Shown here: positions 49,301 to 58,892 of the stretch, one piece after another
Numbering within the stretch: position 1 is the first letter of the stretch
Layout: each line of letters starts with the position of its first letter
Assembly (NCBI RefSeq): GCF_003344965.1
Contig: NZ_CP031194.1
Coordinates: forward strand, 8,246,001-8,310,000
Source: Streptomyces paludis
Lineage (GTDB): Bacteria > Actinomycetota > Actinomycetes > Streptomycetales > Streptomycetaceae
DNA length: 64,000 nucleotides
Reading direction: 5' to 3'
Translations under genes and position numbers: made by a program
Notes under the pieces: generated by a model
The model's input: the letters and a program-made list of their open reading frames with translations, nothing else
Databases searched by the model: none
What the model was told of the DNA's origin: nothing

Positions 49301-52300
49301 GCCGTTGGTGCTTCCGGCGCGGGGCGGCTGCCAGGTGCAGGTCGTACTGACCGAGCGCGCGCAGGGGCACTGGGCCGTCGCGATCCATGCCCGGCCGGAC
49401 GGGCAGGAGGCGTGGAAGCGCCATGCCACCGGTCTGCTCACCGGTCGCGTACACATGGATGACGTCTTTGACGGCCCCCGCTCCGTATGGCCCCCGGCCG
49501 GGGCAACGGCCGTTGACACCTCCGGGATGTACGCCGACGGCGCGGGCGCGGATGTGCTCTACGGGCCGGTTTTCCAAGGTCTTACGGGAGCGTGGACCGA
49601 GGGAGAGAGGGTGTGGGCCGAGGTTGAGCTGCCCGAGGCACAGTGGATCCGGGCGGCGGCGTTCGGTATGCACCCGGCCCTGCTGGACGCGGTCCTGCAC
49701 GCGGCGGTCTTCGCGGGCCCGGCCGTGGGTCCGGCCGTGGGTCCGGCCGTGGGTCCGGCCGCGGGCCCGGCCGCCGGTACGGCTGTAGCCGGTGCCGTGG
49801 AGGGTGCACGGCTGCCGTTCCTGTTCGGTGACGTGGTGCTGCGGGCCTCCGGCGCCACCCGGGTGCGGGTGTGCCTGACCCGTACCGGCGAGGAGGAGTT
49901 CTCCGTGGCGGTCGCGGACAGCACGGGTGCGCCCGTGCTGTCGATCGGGTCGCTGTCCACCAGGCCGCTGCCCGACACCGCGCTCGTATCGGCGGATGGG
50001 GACACGGTGATACTCGCGCCCGAGTGGACCGAACTGGAAGCCGTTGGCGCGCGGGACACCTCGGCCGACGCTCAGGGTGACGGCCGATACGCCGACTGGG
50101 CCGTTGTGGGTACGGGTGCGGGCACGGACGGGGGCAACGGCCACGCGGATCTGGCCGCCCTGATCACGGCGATCGACGGCGGCGCCGTCCCCGTACCCCC
50201 GTACATCGTGCTCGACGTGCGCCACCGCCCCGAGGGTCCGGTGGTGAATTCGACGCACCGGGCCACCGCCTGGGTGCTGGAGCAGATACAACACTGGCTC
50301 GGTGACGGGCGGTTCGGCGGAACGAGGCTGGTCGTCGTCACCCGGGCGGCCGTCAGCACGGGCGAGGGCGACCCGGTGACCGATCTGCCCGCCGCGGCGG
50401 TCTCGGGCCTGGTCCGCTCCGCGCAGTCGGAGAACCCGGACCGGATCACCCTGATCGACCTGGAGCCCTCCCACGACCACGACCACCCCAACGCTTACGA
50501 CCACGACCGTGCCCACACCGACCTCGATCTCGATCTCGCGCTGCTGGCCGCCGCCGTCGCGACCGCCGAGCCGCAGCTCGCGGTACGGAAGGGCGCGATG
50601 CTCGTACCGCACCTCGTACGGCAGGCACCGACCGAAGGCACACCGGACCGCGCCGCCGACGAAACCGGTGCGCCGCTGGACGGCACGGTAGTGATCACCG
50701 GCGGTACCGGCGGCCTGGGCAGCCTGGTGGCCCGCCACCTGGCGCGCGCTCACGGAGTCCGGCACCTGCTGCTGCTCAGCCGCAGTGGCGAGCGGGCCGA
50801 CGGAGCGCCGGAGCTGATCCGGGAACTGGGGGAGTACGGCGCGCTGGTCACCGTCGTGGCCTGTGACGTCTCCGATCGCGAGGCTCTCGCCGACGCACTG
50901 TCGGCCGTACCGGCGGCGCACCCCGTGCGGGGCGTCGTGCACACCGCCGGTGTGCTGGACGATGGGGTCGTCGGCTCGCTGACCGGCGAGCGGCTGGACC
51001 GGGTGCTGGCTCCGAAGGCGGACGCCGCCTGGCACCTCCACGAGCTGACGCGCGAGCGTGACCTCGACCTGTCGCTGTTCGTCGTGTTCTCGTCCCTCGC
51101 CGGTCTGCTCGGCGGCCCCGGCCAGGGCAACTACGCGGCGGGCAACGCGTTCGTGGACACACTCGTACAGCACCGCCGTCAGCTCGGTCTCCCCGGCGTA
51201 TCGCTGGTGTGGGGCGCATGGACCTCCGAAGTGGGCCTGACCGGCACGCTCTCGGACGTCGACCTGCGCCGGATGAGCGAGTCGGGGATGCCGCCGCTGT
51301 CGGTGGAACAGGGGCTGGAGCTGTTCGACCGGGCATGGCGCGCCGATGCTCCCGTGGTCGCCCTGACCCGGCTGGACACCGCGGCCCTGCGGCACCGGGG
51401 CGTTCCGCCGATGATGCGGTCACTCGTCGCGCGCGGCGCCGCCCGCCCGGCGGCCGGGAACGATCGCGGGGCCCCCGACGGCTTCGCCGGGCGCTGGGCG
51501 GCCACACCGGCCGCGGAACGCTCCCGCTACCTGCTCGATCTGGTCGGCGGGCAGGTAGCGGCGGTGCTGGGGCACAGCTCCGCCGCCCGCGTGGACAACA
51601 CCCAGGCGTTCAAGGAGCAGGGCTTCGACTCGCTGACGGCGGTGGAGCTGCGCAATCGGCTTGTCTCGGTGACCGGTCTCGGTCTGCCGGCCAGCCTGGT
51701 GTTCGACTACCCGACGGTCACGGCCCTGGCCGGCCACCTGGCGACGCTGCTCGGGGACGACCACACCTCGGAGACATCGCTGATGTCGCCGGCGCGTCAG
51801 GGAACGCTGCCGCCGCTGGTGTCCGTGGCCGACGACCCGATCGTCATCGTGGGGATGGCGTGCCGCTATCCCGGTGGGGTGGCCGGCCCCCAGGAACTGT
51901 GGGGACTGGTGGAGGAGGGCCGCGACGCGGTGTCCGGCTTCCCCGCCGACCGCGGCTGGGACCTCGACGGCCTGCTGGGGACGGGCGCCGGTACCTCGGT
52001 CACCGCCGAGGGCGGATTCCTCGAAGGCGTCGGCGATTTCGACGCGGCCTTCTTCGGCATTCCGCCGCGCGAAGCCCTCGCCATGGATCCCCAGCAGCGT
52101 TTGCTGCTGGAGACGTCGTGGGAGGCGCTGGAACACGCCGGGATCGATCCGGAGGAGCTGGCGGGCGGCTCGGTCGGGGTCTTCGCCGGCGCGTTCCAGT
52201 CCGGATACAGCGAGGTGGCCGGCCGCTCGGCGGAGGACATCAGCGGGCATCTGATGACCGGCAGTTCGCAGAGCGTGGTCTCGGGACGCATCGCCTACGC

Positions 52301-55300
52301 GCTGGGGTTGCAGGGCCCGGCGGTGACGGTGGACACGGCGTGCTCGTCGTCGCTGGTGGCGCTGCATCTGGCCGCGCAGGCCCTGCGGGCGGGGGAGTGC
52401 GCGTTGGCCCTCGCGGGCGGTGTGACCGTGATGGCGACTCCGGACACCTTCGTCGGCTTCTCCCAGCAGGGCGGACTCGCCGCCGACGGCCGCTGCAAGG
52501 CGTTCGCGGACGCAGCCGACGGTACGGGGTGGGCCGAGGGGTCCGGAATGCTCGTCGTGCAGCGGCGGTCGGACGCGCTCCGCGAGGGGCGTCGGATACT
52601 GGCGGTCGTACGGTCGAGTGCGGTGAACCAGGACGGTGCCTCGAACGGCCTGACCGCGCCCAACGGTCCCGCGCAGCAGCGGGTGATCCGGCAGGCTCTG
52701 GCGGGCGCCGGGCTGTCGGGTACCGAGGTGGACGTGGTGGAGGCGCATGGCACGGGTACGGTGCTGGGCGACCCGATCGAGGCGCAGGCGTTGCTCGCCA
52801 CGTACGGCCAAGGGCGCCCGGAGGAACGGCCGTTGTGGCTGGGTTCGCTGAAGTCGAACCTCGGTCACACCCAGGCCGCCGCCGGTGTCGCGGGCGTCAT
52901 CAAGATGGTCAAGGCGATGGAGTACGGTGTGCTGCCGCGCACGCTGCACGTGGACGCGCCGTCGACAAAGGTCGACTGGACGCAGGGCGCCGTACGGCTG
53001 CTGACGGAAGCCACTCCCTGGCCCGAGAACGATCATCCGCGCCGGGCCGGTGTGTCGTCCTTCGGCCTGTCGGGCACCAACGCGCACGTCATCCTGGAAG
53101 CACCCGAGCCCAGCCCCAGCCCCGCTCCCGACCCGGCCCCCGCCCATCAGGCCGCGCCCGGCGCGACTGGTCCGGTTGGTCGTGGAGCCGTTCCGTGGCT
53201 GCTGTCGGGCAGGACGGCGGAGGCTGTACGGGGCCAGGCCGCCCGGTTGCTGGCATGGTCCGAGGCGGCTCCGGAGGCCGAACCGCTCGACGTGGGACGG
53301 TCGTTGGTGACCACCCGGGCGCTGTTCGGCCACCGCGCCGTGGTGACCGGCGCCGACCGTGAGGAGCTGCTGTCCGGACTCCGGTCTCTGGCGGCGGGCG
53401 AGCCCGCGCCGCAGGTGCTCCAGGGCGTGACCGCCGGGAGTACGGACGCGGGTGTGGTGTTCGTTTTCCCCGGCCAGGGGGCCCAGTGGGTCGGTATGGC
53501 GCGGGAACTGATTGACGAGTCACCGGTGTTCGCCGAGGCGATGTCCGAGTGTGCTGATGCTCTGGGCGCGTTCGTGGACTGGAAGCTGTCGGATGTGCTG
53601 GATGATCAAGTGGCCCTGGACCGCGTGGAGGTGGTGCAGCCGGTTCTGTGGGCGGTGATGGTGTCGCTCGCGAAGCTGTGGCGGTCCTGCGGTGTGGAGC
53701 CGGCCGCCGTGGTCGGCCATTCACAGGGAGAGATCGCTGCTCTCTGCGTGGCGGGAGGTCTGTCGCTGTCGGACGGGGCGCGGGTTGTCGCTCTGCGGAG
53801 CCGTGCGATAGCGGACACGCTGGCGGGCAGTGGCGGGGGTATGGCGGCGGTGTCGCTGTCCGCCGACCGGGCCACAGAGCTGATCGAGCGGTGGGACGGT
53901 CGGCTCTCGCTGGCTGCCGTGAACGGCCCCTCGTCCGTGGTGATTTCGGGTGATGCCGATGCCCTGCGGGAGCTGGTGGCGGGATGCGAGGCGGACAGCA
54001 TCCGCGCACGCATCATTCCAGTGGATTACGCCTCCCACTCGGTTCAGGTGGATGTGATCCGGGACCGGCTGCTGGAGGAGCTTGCGGCAGTTCATCCGGA
54101 ACCGGCATCCCTCCCGGTGTACTCCTCCGTCACCGGAAAGCTCCTCGACACGACCTCGGCCGATGCCGCGTACTGGGTGTGTAACCTGCGCGACACGGTC
54201 CGGTTCGAGGAGGCGACTCGGGCGCTGATCGCGGCCGGCCGGCACATATTCGTCGAGGTCAGCCCGCATCCCGTACTCACCACCCCGCTCCAGGAGACCC
54301 TGGACGCGACCGGCACCGAAGGCGCTGTCGTCGGGACCCTGCGCCGAGGCGAGGGCGGTCCGCGTCGTATGGTCGCGTCGCTCGCCGAGCTGTTCGTCCA
54401 GGGCGTGCCCGTTGCCTGGGAGCGGCTCTTCTCCGGGCTCGGCGCCCGCCGGGTCGAGCTGCCCACATACGCGTTCCAGCACCAGCGGTACTGGCCCGAC
54501 GTTCTGAACTCAGTCGGAGATGTGACGGGAGCCGGTCTCGCCCCGGCCGAACACCCGCTGCTGGGAGCGATGGTGGCGGTGCCCGGCTCCGGTGGGGTCC
54601 TGTTCACCGGCCGGATCTCGCTGCGCACGCACCCCTGGCTCGCGGACCACATGGTGCGGGGCCTGGCGGTGTTCCCCGGCACCGGGTTTGTCGAGCTGGC
54701 GGTCCGCGCCGGTGACGCCGTGGGCTGCGGCCAGGTCGGTGAACTCGTGCTGGAAGCACCGCTGGTCATCCCGGCACAGGGTGACTGCCGCATCCAGATA
54801 CTCCTCACCGAGCAAGGGAAGGAGCAGGGGAGCGAGCCGGGGTATGAGCCGGGGTATGAGCAAGGGCAGCCGGCCCGGAAGTGGGCGGTCGCCATCCACG
54901 CCCGCCCTGACGGCTCCGAGATCTGGACCCGGCACGCGACGGGCGTACTGACCCGTGCGACACCCACCGGTGACGCGCCCGACGGATTCGGCACGCCATG
55001 GCCCCCGGCCGGAGCGCCGGATATCGATGTCTCAGGTGTGTACCCCACCGGCCCGGACTCCGAGGACGCCTCCGACATCGTGTACGGACCGGTGTTCCAG
55101 GGGCTGACCAGGGCCTGGACTCTGGATGAGCGGGTCTGGGCCGAGGTGGAGCTGCCCCGGTCCGAGCGGTCCCGGGCAGCCCTCTACGGGATCCATCCGG
55201 CGCTTCTGGACGCGGTGCTGCACGCGGCGGCCTTCGCCGGACTGGGCACGACAGACCCGGCGGACACAACAGACACGGCAGACGTCCCCATGCTGCCGTT

Positions 55301-58043
55301 CATGTTCACCGATGTGGTGCTGCGGGCCTCGGGCGCGACCCGGGTGCGGGTGTGCCTGACCCGTACCGGCGCGGACGAGGTCTCCGTCGCGGTGGCCGAC
55401 GCCACCGGTGCGCCGGTGCTGTCGATCGGATCGCTCCTGGCCCGGCCGCTGCCGGACGGGGACTTCGCCGCCGTACCCGAGGACACGGTGCTGCTCGCGC
55501 CCCGTTGGACGGACCTGGGTGTGTCTGCGCTGACCGTCGCGACCGAGGGCTGGGCCGTTGTGGGTGAGGGCGCGGACCACGCGGACGTGGCCGCCCTGAC
55601 CTCCGCCGTCGAGGCTGGGACCCCGGTCCCGGGGTGTCTGGCGCTGGCCGTGCCGCACCACCCCGAAGGGGCCGTCGTACCGCTGACGCACCAGGTCACC
55701 GCCTGGGTGCTGGAGCAGGTGCAGCGCTGGCTCGGCGACCAGCGGTACGAGCGTACGAGGCTGATCGTGCTCACCCGGTCGGCGGTGACCACCGGCGCCG
55801 CCGACCCGGTGACCGATCTGCCCGGCGCGGCGGTGTGGGGGCTGATCCGCTCGGCGCAGACGGAGAATCCGGACCGGATCACCCTGATCGACCTCGACGC
55901 GTCCGCTTCCCTGGACCTCGCCCTGCTGGACGGTGTGCTCGCGACCGGCGAACCGCAGGCCGCGATCCGTGGTGCGGTGGTGCTCACACCGCGCCTGGAG
56001 CGCCGCACACCACCGACGGACGCGTCCGCTCCCGCCGCTCCCGCCGCTCCCGCAGTGAGTGACGGTACGGTCCTGGTCACCGGTGGTACCGGCGGCCTGG
56101 GCGGTCTGCTGGCGCGCCATTTGGTGCGCGCCCACGGGGTACGGCAGCTGCTGCTGGCCAGCCGGAGCGGTGAACGGGCCGCAGGCGCGGCGGAGTTGGT
56201 CGAGGAGCTGACCGGGCTCGGCGCGCGGGTGGAGGTGAGGGCCTGTGATGTGTCCGACCGGGACGCCCTGTCCGCGCTGCTGGCGGAGCATCCGGTGTCC
56301 GGGGTCGTGCACACCGCAGGTGTGCTCGACGACGGGGTGATCGGCTCGCTCACCCCGGAGCGGCTGGACCGGGTGCTGGCCCCGAAGGTGGACGCGGCCT
56401 GGCATCTGCACGAACTGACCCGGGACCGGCACCTGTCGATGTTCGTGGTCTTCTCCTCCGTGGCCGGGCTGCTCGGCGGTCCGGGACAGGGCAACTACGC
56501 GGCGGGCAATGTCTTCGTGGACACCCTGGCGCAGTGGCGCCGGCAGGCGGGGCTGCCCGGTGTGTCACTGGCGTGGGGCACCTGGACGACGGAGGTCGGC
56601 CTCACCGGCACCCTGAGCGAAGCAGACCTGCGCAGGCTGGCCCGTTCGGGGCTGCCTCCGCTGTCGGTGGAGCAGGGCCTGTCCCTGTTCGACCGGGCCC
56701 TGCGCACGGACGAGGCGGTTCTCGCGCCGACCCGGCTCGATCTGGCCGCGCTGCGCGGCCCGGGTGACCTCCCGGCCATGCTGCGCTCCCTCGGCGGCGC
56801 GGCCGTACGCCCTGTCGCGCGGGACGGCGGGGACGGCGACGGCGGCTTCGCGCCGCGATGGGCGGCGGCCCCGGCCGAGGAGCGGCCCGGGCTGCTCCGG
56901 GATCTGGTCCGCGCGCATGTCGCCGCCACACTGGGACACTCCTCCGCCGACCACATCGACAGCCGCCAGGCATTCCGCGAGCTGGGCTTCGACTCGCTGA
57001 CCGCGCTGGAACTGCGGAACCGGCTTGCCGCCGCGACCGGGCTGCGGATGCCGGTCACCCTGGTGTTCGACCATCCGACGGTCGAGGAACTCGCCGGCTA
57101 CCTCGGGACCGTACTCGCGCGGTCCGTGGCCGCCACCTCCCCGGGGGCGGGGACAGCGGCCGGGCAGGAGGCGGCGGCCGGGGAGTCGCCGCAGGCGCCC
57201 CAACAGGACATCATGGGGCGGCTGTACATGCGCGCGGTCGCGGAGCGCCGGGTGTCGGAGGCGCACGACTTCGCGATGAGCGCGGCGGTGCTGCGGCCCC
57301 GGTTCGAGACCCCCGACCAGCTCGCGAAGCGGCCCGCGGTGGTCCGGATCTCGCCCGGAGACACCGGCCCGCATCTCATCTGCGTCTGCCCGCCGGTGCC
57401 GCTGCCCCTGACGGGTCCGGACGTGTATCTGCGGTTCGCCGCCGAGTTCGGGGGCACACGCAGGGTCTCGGCCCTGATGGCGCCCGGGTTCGACGAGGGG
57501 GAGGACCTGCCCGCGACCACCGAGGTGCTGATGGACGTCATGGCGACCGCGATCATCGACTACGTCGGCGACGAGACCTTCTCCCTGGCGGGCTCCTCGT
57601 CCGGCGGTGTGGTCGCCTACGAGCTGGCGAAGGAGCTGGAACGGCGCGGGGTCGCCCCGGCCGGGGTCGCGCTGCTCGACTCGTACCGGATGAACGACAA
57701 GGTCATCAACAAGTGGGACAACGACCTGGCCGGGCGGTCGTTCAACGGCATCAACACCGACAACATCGGGTTCGAGAAGATCACGGCCTTCGTCTGGATC
57801 TGCACACGGCTGCTCATGGACTGGGAGCCGGGCGGTCTCGCCGCTCCCGCCCTGCTCGTACGGGCCACGGAGCCGATCGTCCAGGAGGAGGAAGGCGTGG
57901 CCTGGCAGACCAATCTCGCCTCGATGTCCGCCGTCGTCGATGTCCCGGGCGACCACTTCTCCATCCTGGAGAGCGAGCACGCCCCGCTTGTCGCGCAGGC
58001 CGTGGACACCTGGCTCACCGAGATCGAGGGACAGCGGCCCTGA
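40974..58043 (+). CDS. Modular type I polyketide synthase with terminal thioesterase (M8-M10, TE)
   Basis: This 5689-residue protein starts with a docking coiled coil (about 1-30). It continues KS-AT(methylmalonyl)-DH-KR-ACP, KS-AT(malonyl)-DH-KR-ACP, KS-AT(methylmalonyl)-DH-KR-ACP and ends in a thioesterase. KS cysteines are 201, 1972 and 3790. KR tyrosines are 1568, 3387 and 5175. ACP serines are 1735, 3553 and 5341. The TE has Ser5542 in GSSSG, Asp5569 (LLDSY) and His5661 (GDHFS). It completes a conjugated 2,4,6-triene carboxylate with methyls at C2 and C6. It then releases the chain, presumably by macrocyclisation. It is the last gene of the operon, as shown by the TE and by the strong hairpin seven bases after its stop. 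Confidence 0.98.
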   Translation: MSNEEQLRSYLKRAIADSREVQRRLREVEDRQTEPIAIVGMACRFPGDVANPDELWDLVANGRDAVSGFPTDRGWDLDELAGSGASVTGEGGFLKDIGAFDAGFFGISPREAVATDPQQRLLLEMSWEALEHAGIDPLSLADTPAGVFVGTFPSGYTEVAGQSGEDMAGHLITGGSQSVASGRVAYVLGLQGPALTVDTACSSSLVALHLAGQALRSGECPMALVGGVTVMATPGTFVGFSAQGGMAADGRCKAFADGADGAGWAEGAGMLVVQRLSDARREGRRVLAVVRSSAVNQDGASNGLTAPNGPAQQRVIRQALAGAGLSAADVDVVEGHGTGTVLGDPIEAQALLATYGQDRSEERPLWLGSLKSNIGHTQAAAGVAGVIKMVMAMRHGVLPRTLHVDAPSSKVDWSQGDVRLLTETTRWTENGRPRRAGVSSFGVSGTNAHVILEAVAENENENENEPGIQPQTAPDSIPAAPVLRGAVPWALSGRTAEAVRGQAARLLDRVEADPELEPASVGRSLVTTRALFDHRLVVTGGDRDELLAGLRAAVADEPASGVSQGRASARAGSGVVFVFPGQGAQWVGMAKELWGTSEVFAAGMTECAEALGPFVDWKLSDVLDDESALDRVEVVQPVLWAVMVSLAKLWRSCGVEPAAVVGHSQGEIAALCVAGGLSLSDGARVVALRSRAIADTLAGSGGGMAAVSLSAERATSLIERWDGRLSLAAVNGPSSVVISGDADALRELVVGCEADSVRARVIPVDYASHSVQVDVIRDRLLEELAAVHPEPASLPVYSSVTGKLLDTASADAAYWVRNLRETVRFEEATQALIAAGRHTFVEVSPHPVLTTPLQETLDATGAEGVAVGTLRRGEGGSRRMVASLAELFVQGVPVVWERLFAGLGARRVELPTYAFQRERYWPSAPVSVGDVVGAGLASADHPLLGAMVALPESGGMLFTGRVSLGTHPWLADHVVRGTVVFPGTGFVELAVRAGDAVGCGQVDELVLEAPLVLPARGGCQVQVVLTEREQQNTVQEQGRWAIAIHARPDGDETWTRHATGVLTTAVPTGQDRGDDGDDFAEFATASWPPRGATAVDTSGLYMPSADSEVVYGPMFQGLTRAWAEGNRVWAEVELPEAQRGAAAAYGLHPALLDAVLHAAMLGAPESAPTASLPFLLTGVALRASGATRVRACVTRTGADELSIAVADATGAPVLLIRSLTTRALPEGDLGTGSQDGSLLLTRWTDLGSGTGTGAGPAVGTDGWAVVGTGADYPDLAAVSTAVEAGAAVPRRLVLTVPHRPEEPVVASTHRVTGWVLEQVQRWLGEERYAGTRLVVVTRRALSTGEDDPVTDLPASAVWGLIRSAQSENPDRITLVDVDSDPELAVLASAVATDEPCCAIRGTSLRVPRLIRKTSRSAELAPVRGPVLITGGTGGLGGLVARHLVRTYGVRDLVLVSRRGERAEGAAELVGELAGLGAKAVVVACDVSDRDALARVLADHPVSGIVHTAGVVDDGVISSLTPERVDHVLAPKVDASWYLHELTQDLDLSLFAVFSSLSGMLGGPGQGNYAAGNVFADTVVRWRRQAGLPGVSLAWGAWTSEIGLTGTLSEADLRRLHGRGLSPLSADQGLALFDRALSAGEPVMGLARLDLAALRAQGGIPPLMKSLVRGGVVRPAAGDERHDPDSFARRWSMIPAEDRARFLVELVHGHAAAVLGHTDATRIDTGRQLKELGFDSLTALDLRNRLATVTGLALPATLVFDYPTIAGVAEYVASLLDGDGDGYGGSVQGRTPPPVVSVTDDPIVIVGMACRLPGGVSNPDELWSLVSEGRDAVSEFPTDRGWDMDGLFGPDGPGSGTSVTTEGGFVDTAAEFDAAFFGISPREAVATDPQQRLVLETSWEALEHAGIEPGTLVGSSTGVFMGAMVSNYAEVAGRSGAELAGQLVTGTSLSVLSGRVAYTLGLHGPAVTVDTACSSSLVALHWAAQALRTGECSTALVGGVTVMATPDAFIGFSLQGGLAHNGRCKAFADAADGTGWAEGAGVLVVQRLSDARREGRRVLAVVRSSAVNQDGASNGLTAPNGPAQQRVIRQALAGAGLSSAEVDVVEGHGTGTVLGDPIEAQALLATYGQDRPEDRPLWLGSLKSNLGHTQAAAGVAGIIKMVKAMEHGVLPRTLHVDAPSTKVDWTQGAVRLLTEPVPWPETDRPFRAGVSSFGVSGTNTHVILEAPEPVTPPEEPTSEADNAPSTLVQDVVPWVLSGKTTEAVRAQAARLLEWCRPEDVVEASAALPAPAARDVGWSLATTRSRFDHRIVVTGADGDALLAGLRAVATGEPAAQVVRGQVRPAAAVGVLFSGQGAQRLGMGSRLYASSAVFAEALDAVLAELDPQLDRPLTEVMWGEDPGLLEGTGWAQPALFAVEVALFRVLESWGMTPDYLLGHSVGEIAAAHVSGVLSLADACRLVAARGRLMQALPIGGAMVALEAGEDEVAGELTDRVSVASVNGPESVVIAGDEDEVLCIEGVFANRGRRTSRLRVSHAFHSPLMDPMLDEFERVLRGLSWNRPRIPIVSTLTGELANGEALRTPDYWVRQIRETVRFSDGVRRLEALGVRTLVEVGPGGVLAGLVPQTCGEDVTAVAALRGPDHPEDAALLTAVARLFVEGVPVAWDAVFAGAGAREVALPTYAFQRERYWPDASASVGDVVGAGLASADHPLLGAMVALPESGGMLFTGRVSVRSHPWLADHVVRGTVVFPGTGFVELAVRAGDAVGCGRVSELILEAPLVLPARGGCQVQVVLTERAQGHWAVAIHARPDGQEAWKRHATGLLTGRVHMDDVFDGPRSVWPPAGATAVDTSGMYADGAGADVLYGPVFQGLTGAWTEGERVWAEVELPEAQWIRAAAFGMHPALLDAVLHAAVFAGPAVGPAVGPAVGPAAGPAAGTAVAGAVEGARLPFLFGDVVLRASGATRVRVCLTRTGEEEFSVAVADSTGAPVLSIGSLSTRPLPDTALVSADGDTVILAPEWTELEAVGARDTSADAQGDGRYADWAVVGTGAGTDGGNGHADLAALITAIDGGAVPVPPYIVLDVRHRPEGPVVNSTHRATAWVLEQIQHWLGDGRFGGTRLVVVTRAAVSTGEGDPVTDLPAAAVSGLVRSAQSENPDRITLIDLEPSHDHDHPNAYDHDRAHTDLDLDLALLAAAVATAEPQLAVRKGAMLVPHLVRQAPTEGTPDRAADETGAPLDGTVVITGGTGGLGSLVARHLARAHGVRHLLLLSRSGERADGAPELIRELGEYGALVTVVACDVSDREALADALSAVPAAHPVRGVVHTAGVLDDGVVGSLTGERLDRVLAPKADAAWHLHELTRERDLDLSLFVVFSSLAGLLGGPGQGNYAAGNAFVDTLVQHRRQLGLPGVSLVWGAWTSEVGLTGTLSDVDLRRMSESGMPPLSVEQGLELFDRAWRADAPVVALTRLDTAALRHRGVPPMMRSLVARGAARPAAGNDRGAPDGFAGRWAATPAAERSRYLLDLVGGQVAAVLGHSSAARVDNTQAFKEQGFDSLTAVELRNRLVSVTGLGLPASLVFDYPTVTALAGHLATLLGDDHTSETSLMSPARQGTLPPLVSVADDPIVIVGMACRYPGGVAGPQELWGLVEEGRDAVSGFPADRGWDLDGLLGTGAGTSVTAEGGFLEGVGDFDAAFFGIPPREALAMDPQQRLLLETSWEALEHAGIDPEELAGGSVGVFAGAFQSGYSEVAGRSAEDISGHLMTGSSQSVVSGRIAYALGLQGPAVTVDTACSSSLVALHLAAQALRAGECALALAGGVTVMATPDTFVGFSQQGGLAADGRCKAFADAADGTGWAEGSGMLVVQRRSDALREGRRILAVVRSSAVNQDGASNGLTAPNGPAQQRVIRQALAGAGLSGTEVDVVEAHGTGTVLGDPIEAQALLATYGQGRPEERPLWLGSLKSNLGHTQAAAGVAGVIKMVKAMEYGVLPRTLHVDAPSTKVDWTQGAVRLLTEATPWPENDHPRRAGVSSFGLSGTNAHVILEAPEPSPSPAPDPAPAHQAAPGATGPVGRGAVPWLLSGRTAEAVRGQAARLLAWSEAAPEAEPLDVGRSLVTTRALFGHRAVVTGADREELLSGLRSLAAGEPAPQVLQGVTAGSTDAGVVFVFPGQGAQWVGMARELIDESPVFAEAMSECADALGAFVDWKLSDVLDDQVALDRVEVVQPVLWAVMVSLAKLWRSCGVEPAAVVGHSQGEIAALCVAGGLSLSDGARVVALRSRAIADTLAGSGGGMAAVSLSADRATELIERWDGRLSLAAVNGPSSVVISGDADALRELVAGCEADSIRARIIPVDYASHSVQVDVIRDRLLEELAAVHPEPASLPVYSSVTGKLLDTTSADAAYWVCNLRDTVRFEEATRALIAAGRHIFVEVSPHPVLTTPLQETLDATGTEGAVVGTLRRGEGGPRRMVASLAELFVQGVPVAWERLFSGLGARRVELPTYAFQHQRYWPDVLNSVGDVTGAGLAPAEHPLLGAMVAVPGSGGVLFTGRISLRTHPWLADHMVRGLAVFPGTGFVELAVRAGDAVGCGQVGELVLEAPLVIPAQGDCRIQILLTEQGKEQGSEPGYEPGYEQGQPARKWAVAIHARPDGSEIWTRHATGVLTRATPTGDAPDGFGTPWPPAGAPDIDVSGVYPTGPDSEDASDIVYGPVFQGLTRAWTLDERVWAEVELPRSERSRAALYGIHPALLDAVLHAAAFAGLGTTDPADTTDTADVPMLPFMFTDVVLRASGATRVRVCLTRTGADEVSVAVADATGAPVLSIGSLLARPLPDGDFAAVPEDTVLLAPRWTDLGVSALTVATEGWAVVGEGADHADVAALTSAVEAGTPVPGCLALAVPHHPEGAVVPLTHQVTAWVLEQVQRWLGDQRYERTRLIVLTRSAVTTGAADPVTDLPGAAVWGLIRSAQTENPDRITLIDLDASASLDLALLDGVLATGEPQAAIRGAVVLTPRLERRTPPTDASAPAAPAAPAVSDGTVLVTGGTGGLGGLLARHLVRAHGVRQLLLASRSGERAAGAAELVEELTGLGARVEVRACDVSDRDALSALLAEHPVSGVVHTAGVLDDGVIGSLTPERLDRVLAPKVDAAWHLHELTRDRHLSMFVVFSSVAGLLGGPGQGNYAAGNVFVDTLAQWRRQAGLPGVSLAWGTWTTEVGLTGTLSEADLRRLARSGLPPLSVEQGLSLFDRALRTDEAVLAPTRLDLAALRGPGDLPAMLRSLGGAAVRPVARDGGDGDGGFAPRWAAAPAEERPGLLRDLVRAHVAATLGHSSADHIDSRQAFRELGFDSLTALELRNRLAAATGLRMPVTLVFDHPTVEELAGYLGTVLARSVAATSPGAGTAAGQEAAAGESPQAPQQDIMGRLYMRAVAERRVSEAHDFAMSAAVLRPRFETPDQLAKRPAVVRISPGDTGPHLICVCPPVPLPLTGPDVYLRFAAEFGGTRRVSALMAPGFDEGEDLPATTEVLMDVMATAIIDYVGDETFSLAGSSSGGVVAYELAKELERRGVAPAGVALLDSYRMNDKVINKWDNDLAGRSFNGINTDNIGFEKITAFVWICTRLLMDWEPGGLAAPALLVRATEPIVQEEEGVAWQTNLASMSAVVDVPGDHFSILESEHAPLVAQAVDTWLTEIEGQRP
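42342..42368 (+). repeat. GAGAAC repeat in the M8 KS-AT linker
   Basis: Four Glu-Asn pairs plus a final Glu, with one synonymous change (AAT). It sits directly after the KS. Confidence 0.85.
46368..51770 (+). other. M9: KS-AT(malonyl)-DH-KR-ACP
   Basis: KS spans about 46368-47640, AT 48009-48850 (Ser2437, HAFH), DH 49089-49980 (His2740), KR 50682-51420 (LDD) and ACP 51546-51770. The module adds C3-C4 and makes C4=C5. Just after HPALLD, the DH carries an insertion of repeated Gly-Pro-Ala-Val units. The DH-KR linker is rich in His-Asp (about 50470-50510). Confidence 0.93.
49716..49778 (+). repeat. 12-bp repeat encoding Gly-Pro-Ala-Val/Ala units in the M9 DH
   Basis: Five imperfect units of a GGTCCGGCCGTG type follow the [12 protein letters not shown] helix of the dehydratase. 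The first three units are almost identical. Confidence 0.85.
51834..57130 (+). other. M10: KS-AT(methylmalonyl)-DH-KR-ACP
   Basis: KS spans about 51834-53100, AT 53448-54340 (Ser4250, YASH), DH 54546-55445 (His4559), KR 56058-56790 (LDD) and ACP 56910-57130. The last module sets C1-C2, a C2 methyl and C2=C3. The KS has FFGIPPREA in place of FFGISPREA and RRSDA in place of RLSDA, both outside the catalytic triad. Confidence 0.93.
54834..54857 (+). repeat. 12-bp perfect tandem repeat (x2) in the M10 DH
   Basis: Two exact GAGCCGGGGTAT units encode EPGY twice, in a Gln/Glu-rich loop of the dehydratase. Confidence 0.8.
57190..58040 (+). other. Type I thioesterase domain
   Basis: This is an alpha/beta-hydrolase release domain fused after the M10 ACP. 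The nucleophile motif is GSSSG (Ser5542, codon 57597-57599) where GHSxG is the common form. The Asp (5569) and His (5661) complete the triad. It ends at the PKS stop. It could form a macrolactone, or a macrolactam if the starter carries a free amine; sequence alone does not decide. Confidence 0.93.
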
Positions 58044-58049
58044 CCGCCT

Positions 58050-58096
58050 CCTCCTGTTCCCCGGGCGGCGAGTCACACCGCCCGGGGAACAGGAGG
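58050..58096. terminator. Bidirectional transcription terminator between convergent genes
   Basis: A perfect 19-bp inverted repeat (58050-58068 with 58078-58096) surrounds a nine-base loop. The PKS stop is at 58041-58043 and the amidohydrolase stop codon (minus strand) is at 58100-58098. The hairpin therefore fills almost the whole 54-bp gap and can serve both transcripts. Confidence 0.88.
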
Positions 58097-58097
58097 G

Positions 58098-58880
58098 CTA
58101 CCTCGCGTACAGCTCGGGCCGCCGGTCGTGCAGATAGCGGGTGGTGGCGCGGGCCCGGGTGAGGGTGTCGAGCCGGATCTCGGTGACGAGGAGTTCCTCG
58201 TCGTCGGGACCGGCCGTCCGCACCCGGCCGTACGGGTCGGCCACCCGGGACAGACCGGCGTACCGCAGGCCCCGGTGGACGCCCGCCCAGTTCGCGTAGG
58301 CGATGAACAGCTGGCTCTCGAAGGCGCGGGCCGGCACCAGGGTCTCCGCCACGAACGTCCAGGGCCGCAGCAGGGCCGTGGGGACGGCGAGCAGTTCGGT
58401 GCCCGCGAGGGCGTGCCGCCGGACCACCTCGGGGAACTCCACGTCGTAGCAGATCGCGAGGCCGACGGTGATCCCGCCGACCTCCGTCTGGACGACCGGG
58501 ATCTCACCCGGTGTGAATCCCGCCCGCTCCTGGCCGTAAAGGTGTGTCTTGCGGTACGTGGCCCGTGTTCCGCCGGTGGGCGTCACCAGATCGGCCGAGT
58601 TGTGGAGCGCGTCACCGGAGGTCTCCGGCCAGCCGTACACGATCGCGACCCCCGTCCGCGCGGCGATCTCCTCGACCCGCCCGCCGAAGGAACGGCCGAT
58701 CCCGCCGATGTCCTCCTGCCGTCCGCTCAGCGGGTATCCGGTCGCGAACAGCTCCGGTGTCACCAGCAGTTCGGCGCCCTGCTCCCCGGCGCGCCGGGCG
58801 TGGTCGGACAGCCGCGCCAGCATCGTGTCCGGGTTGTCGTCGGACACGGGGCTCGCGGCTTGCCAGCAGGCGATCTTCAT
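58098..58880 (-). CDS. Nitrilase-superfamily omega-amidase (guanidinobutyramide / aminovaleramide hydrolase type)
   Basis: The protein has 260 residues, the usual length for a single carbon-nitrogen hydrolase domain. The catalytic Glu43 (TPELF), Lys111 (YRKTHL) and Cys144 (ICYDVEFPE) are all present. It has no signal peptide and is cytoplasmic. The family hydrolyses linear amides. Its pattern resembles 5-aminovaleramidases and the 4-guanidinobutyramide hydrolases of arginine-starter polyketide pathways. The start ATG (58880) lies 12 nt after the stop of the monooxygenase gene, without a clear ribosome site, which suggests translational coupling. Together the pair would turn an amino acid into an omega-amino or omega-guanidino acid two steps before CoA activation. 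The exact substrate is inferred. Confidence 0.85.
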   Translation of the reverse strand: MKIACWQAASPVSDDNPDTMLARLSDHARRAGEQGAELLVTPELFATGYPLSGRQEDIGGIGRSFGGRVEEIAARTGVAIVYGWPETSGDALHNSADLVTPTGGTRATYRKTHLYGQERAGFTPGEIPVVQTEVGGITVGLAICYDVEFPEVVRRHALAGTELLAVPTALLRPWTFVAETLVPARAFESQLFIAYANWAGVHRGLRYAGLSRVADPYGRVRTAGPDDEELLVTEIRLDTLTRARATTRYLHDRRPELYAR

Positions 58881-58892
58881 TCGGGCGTTATA

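Noticed and set aside
1-58043. trans-AT or iterative PKS
   Set aside because: Each complete module has its own AT with standard motifs, and all KS domains are canonical. I see no sign of iteration in these modules.
58041-58100. Phage attachment site (inverted repeat near a gene end)
   Set aside because: No tRNA, integrase or second core repeat; the position between convergent stops fits a terminator.
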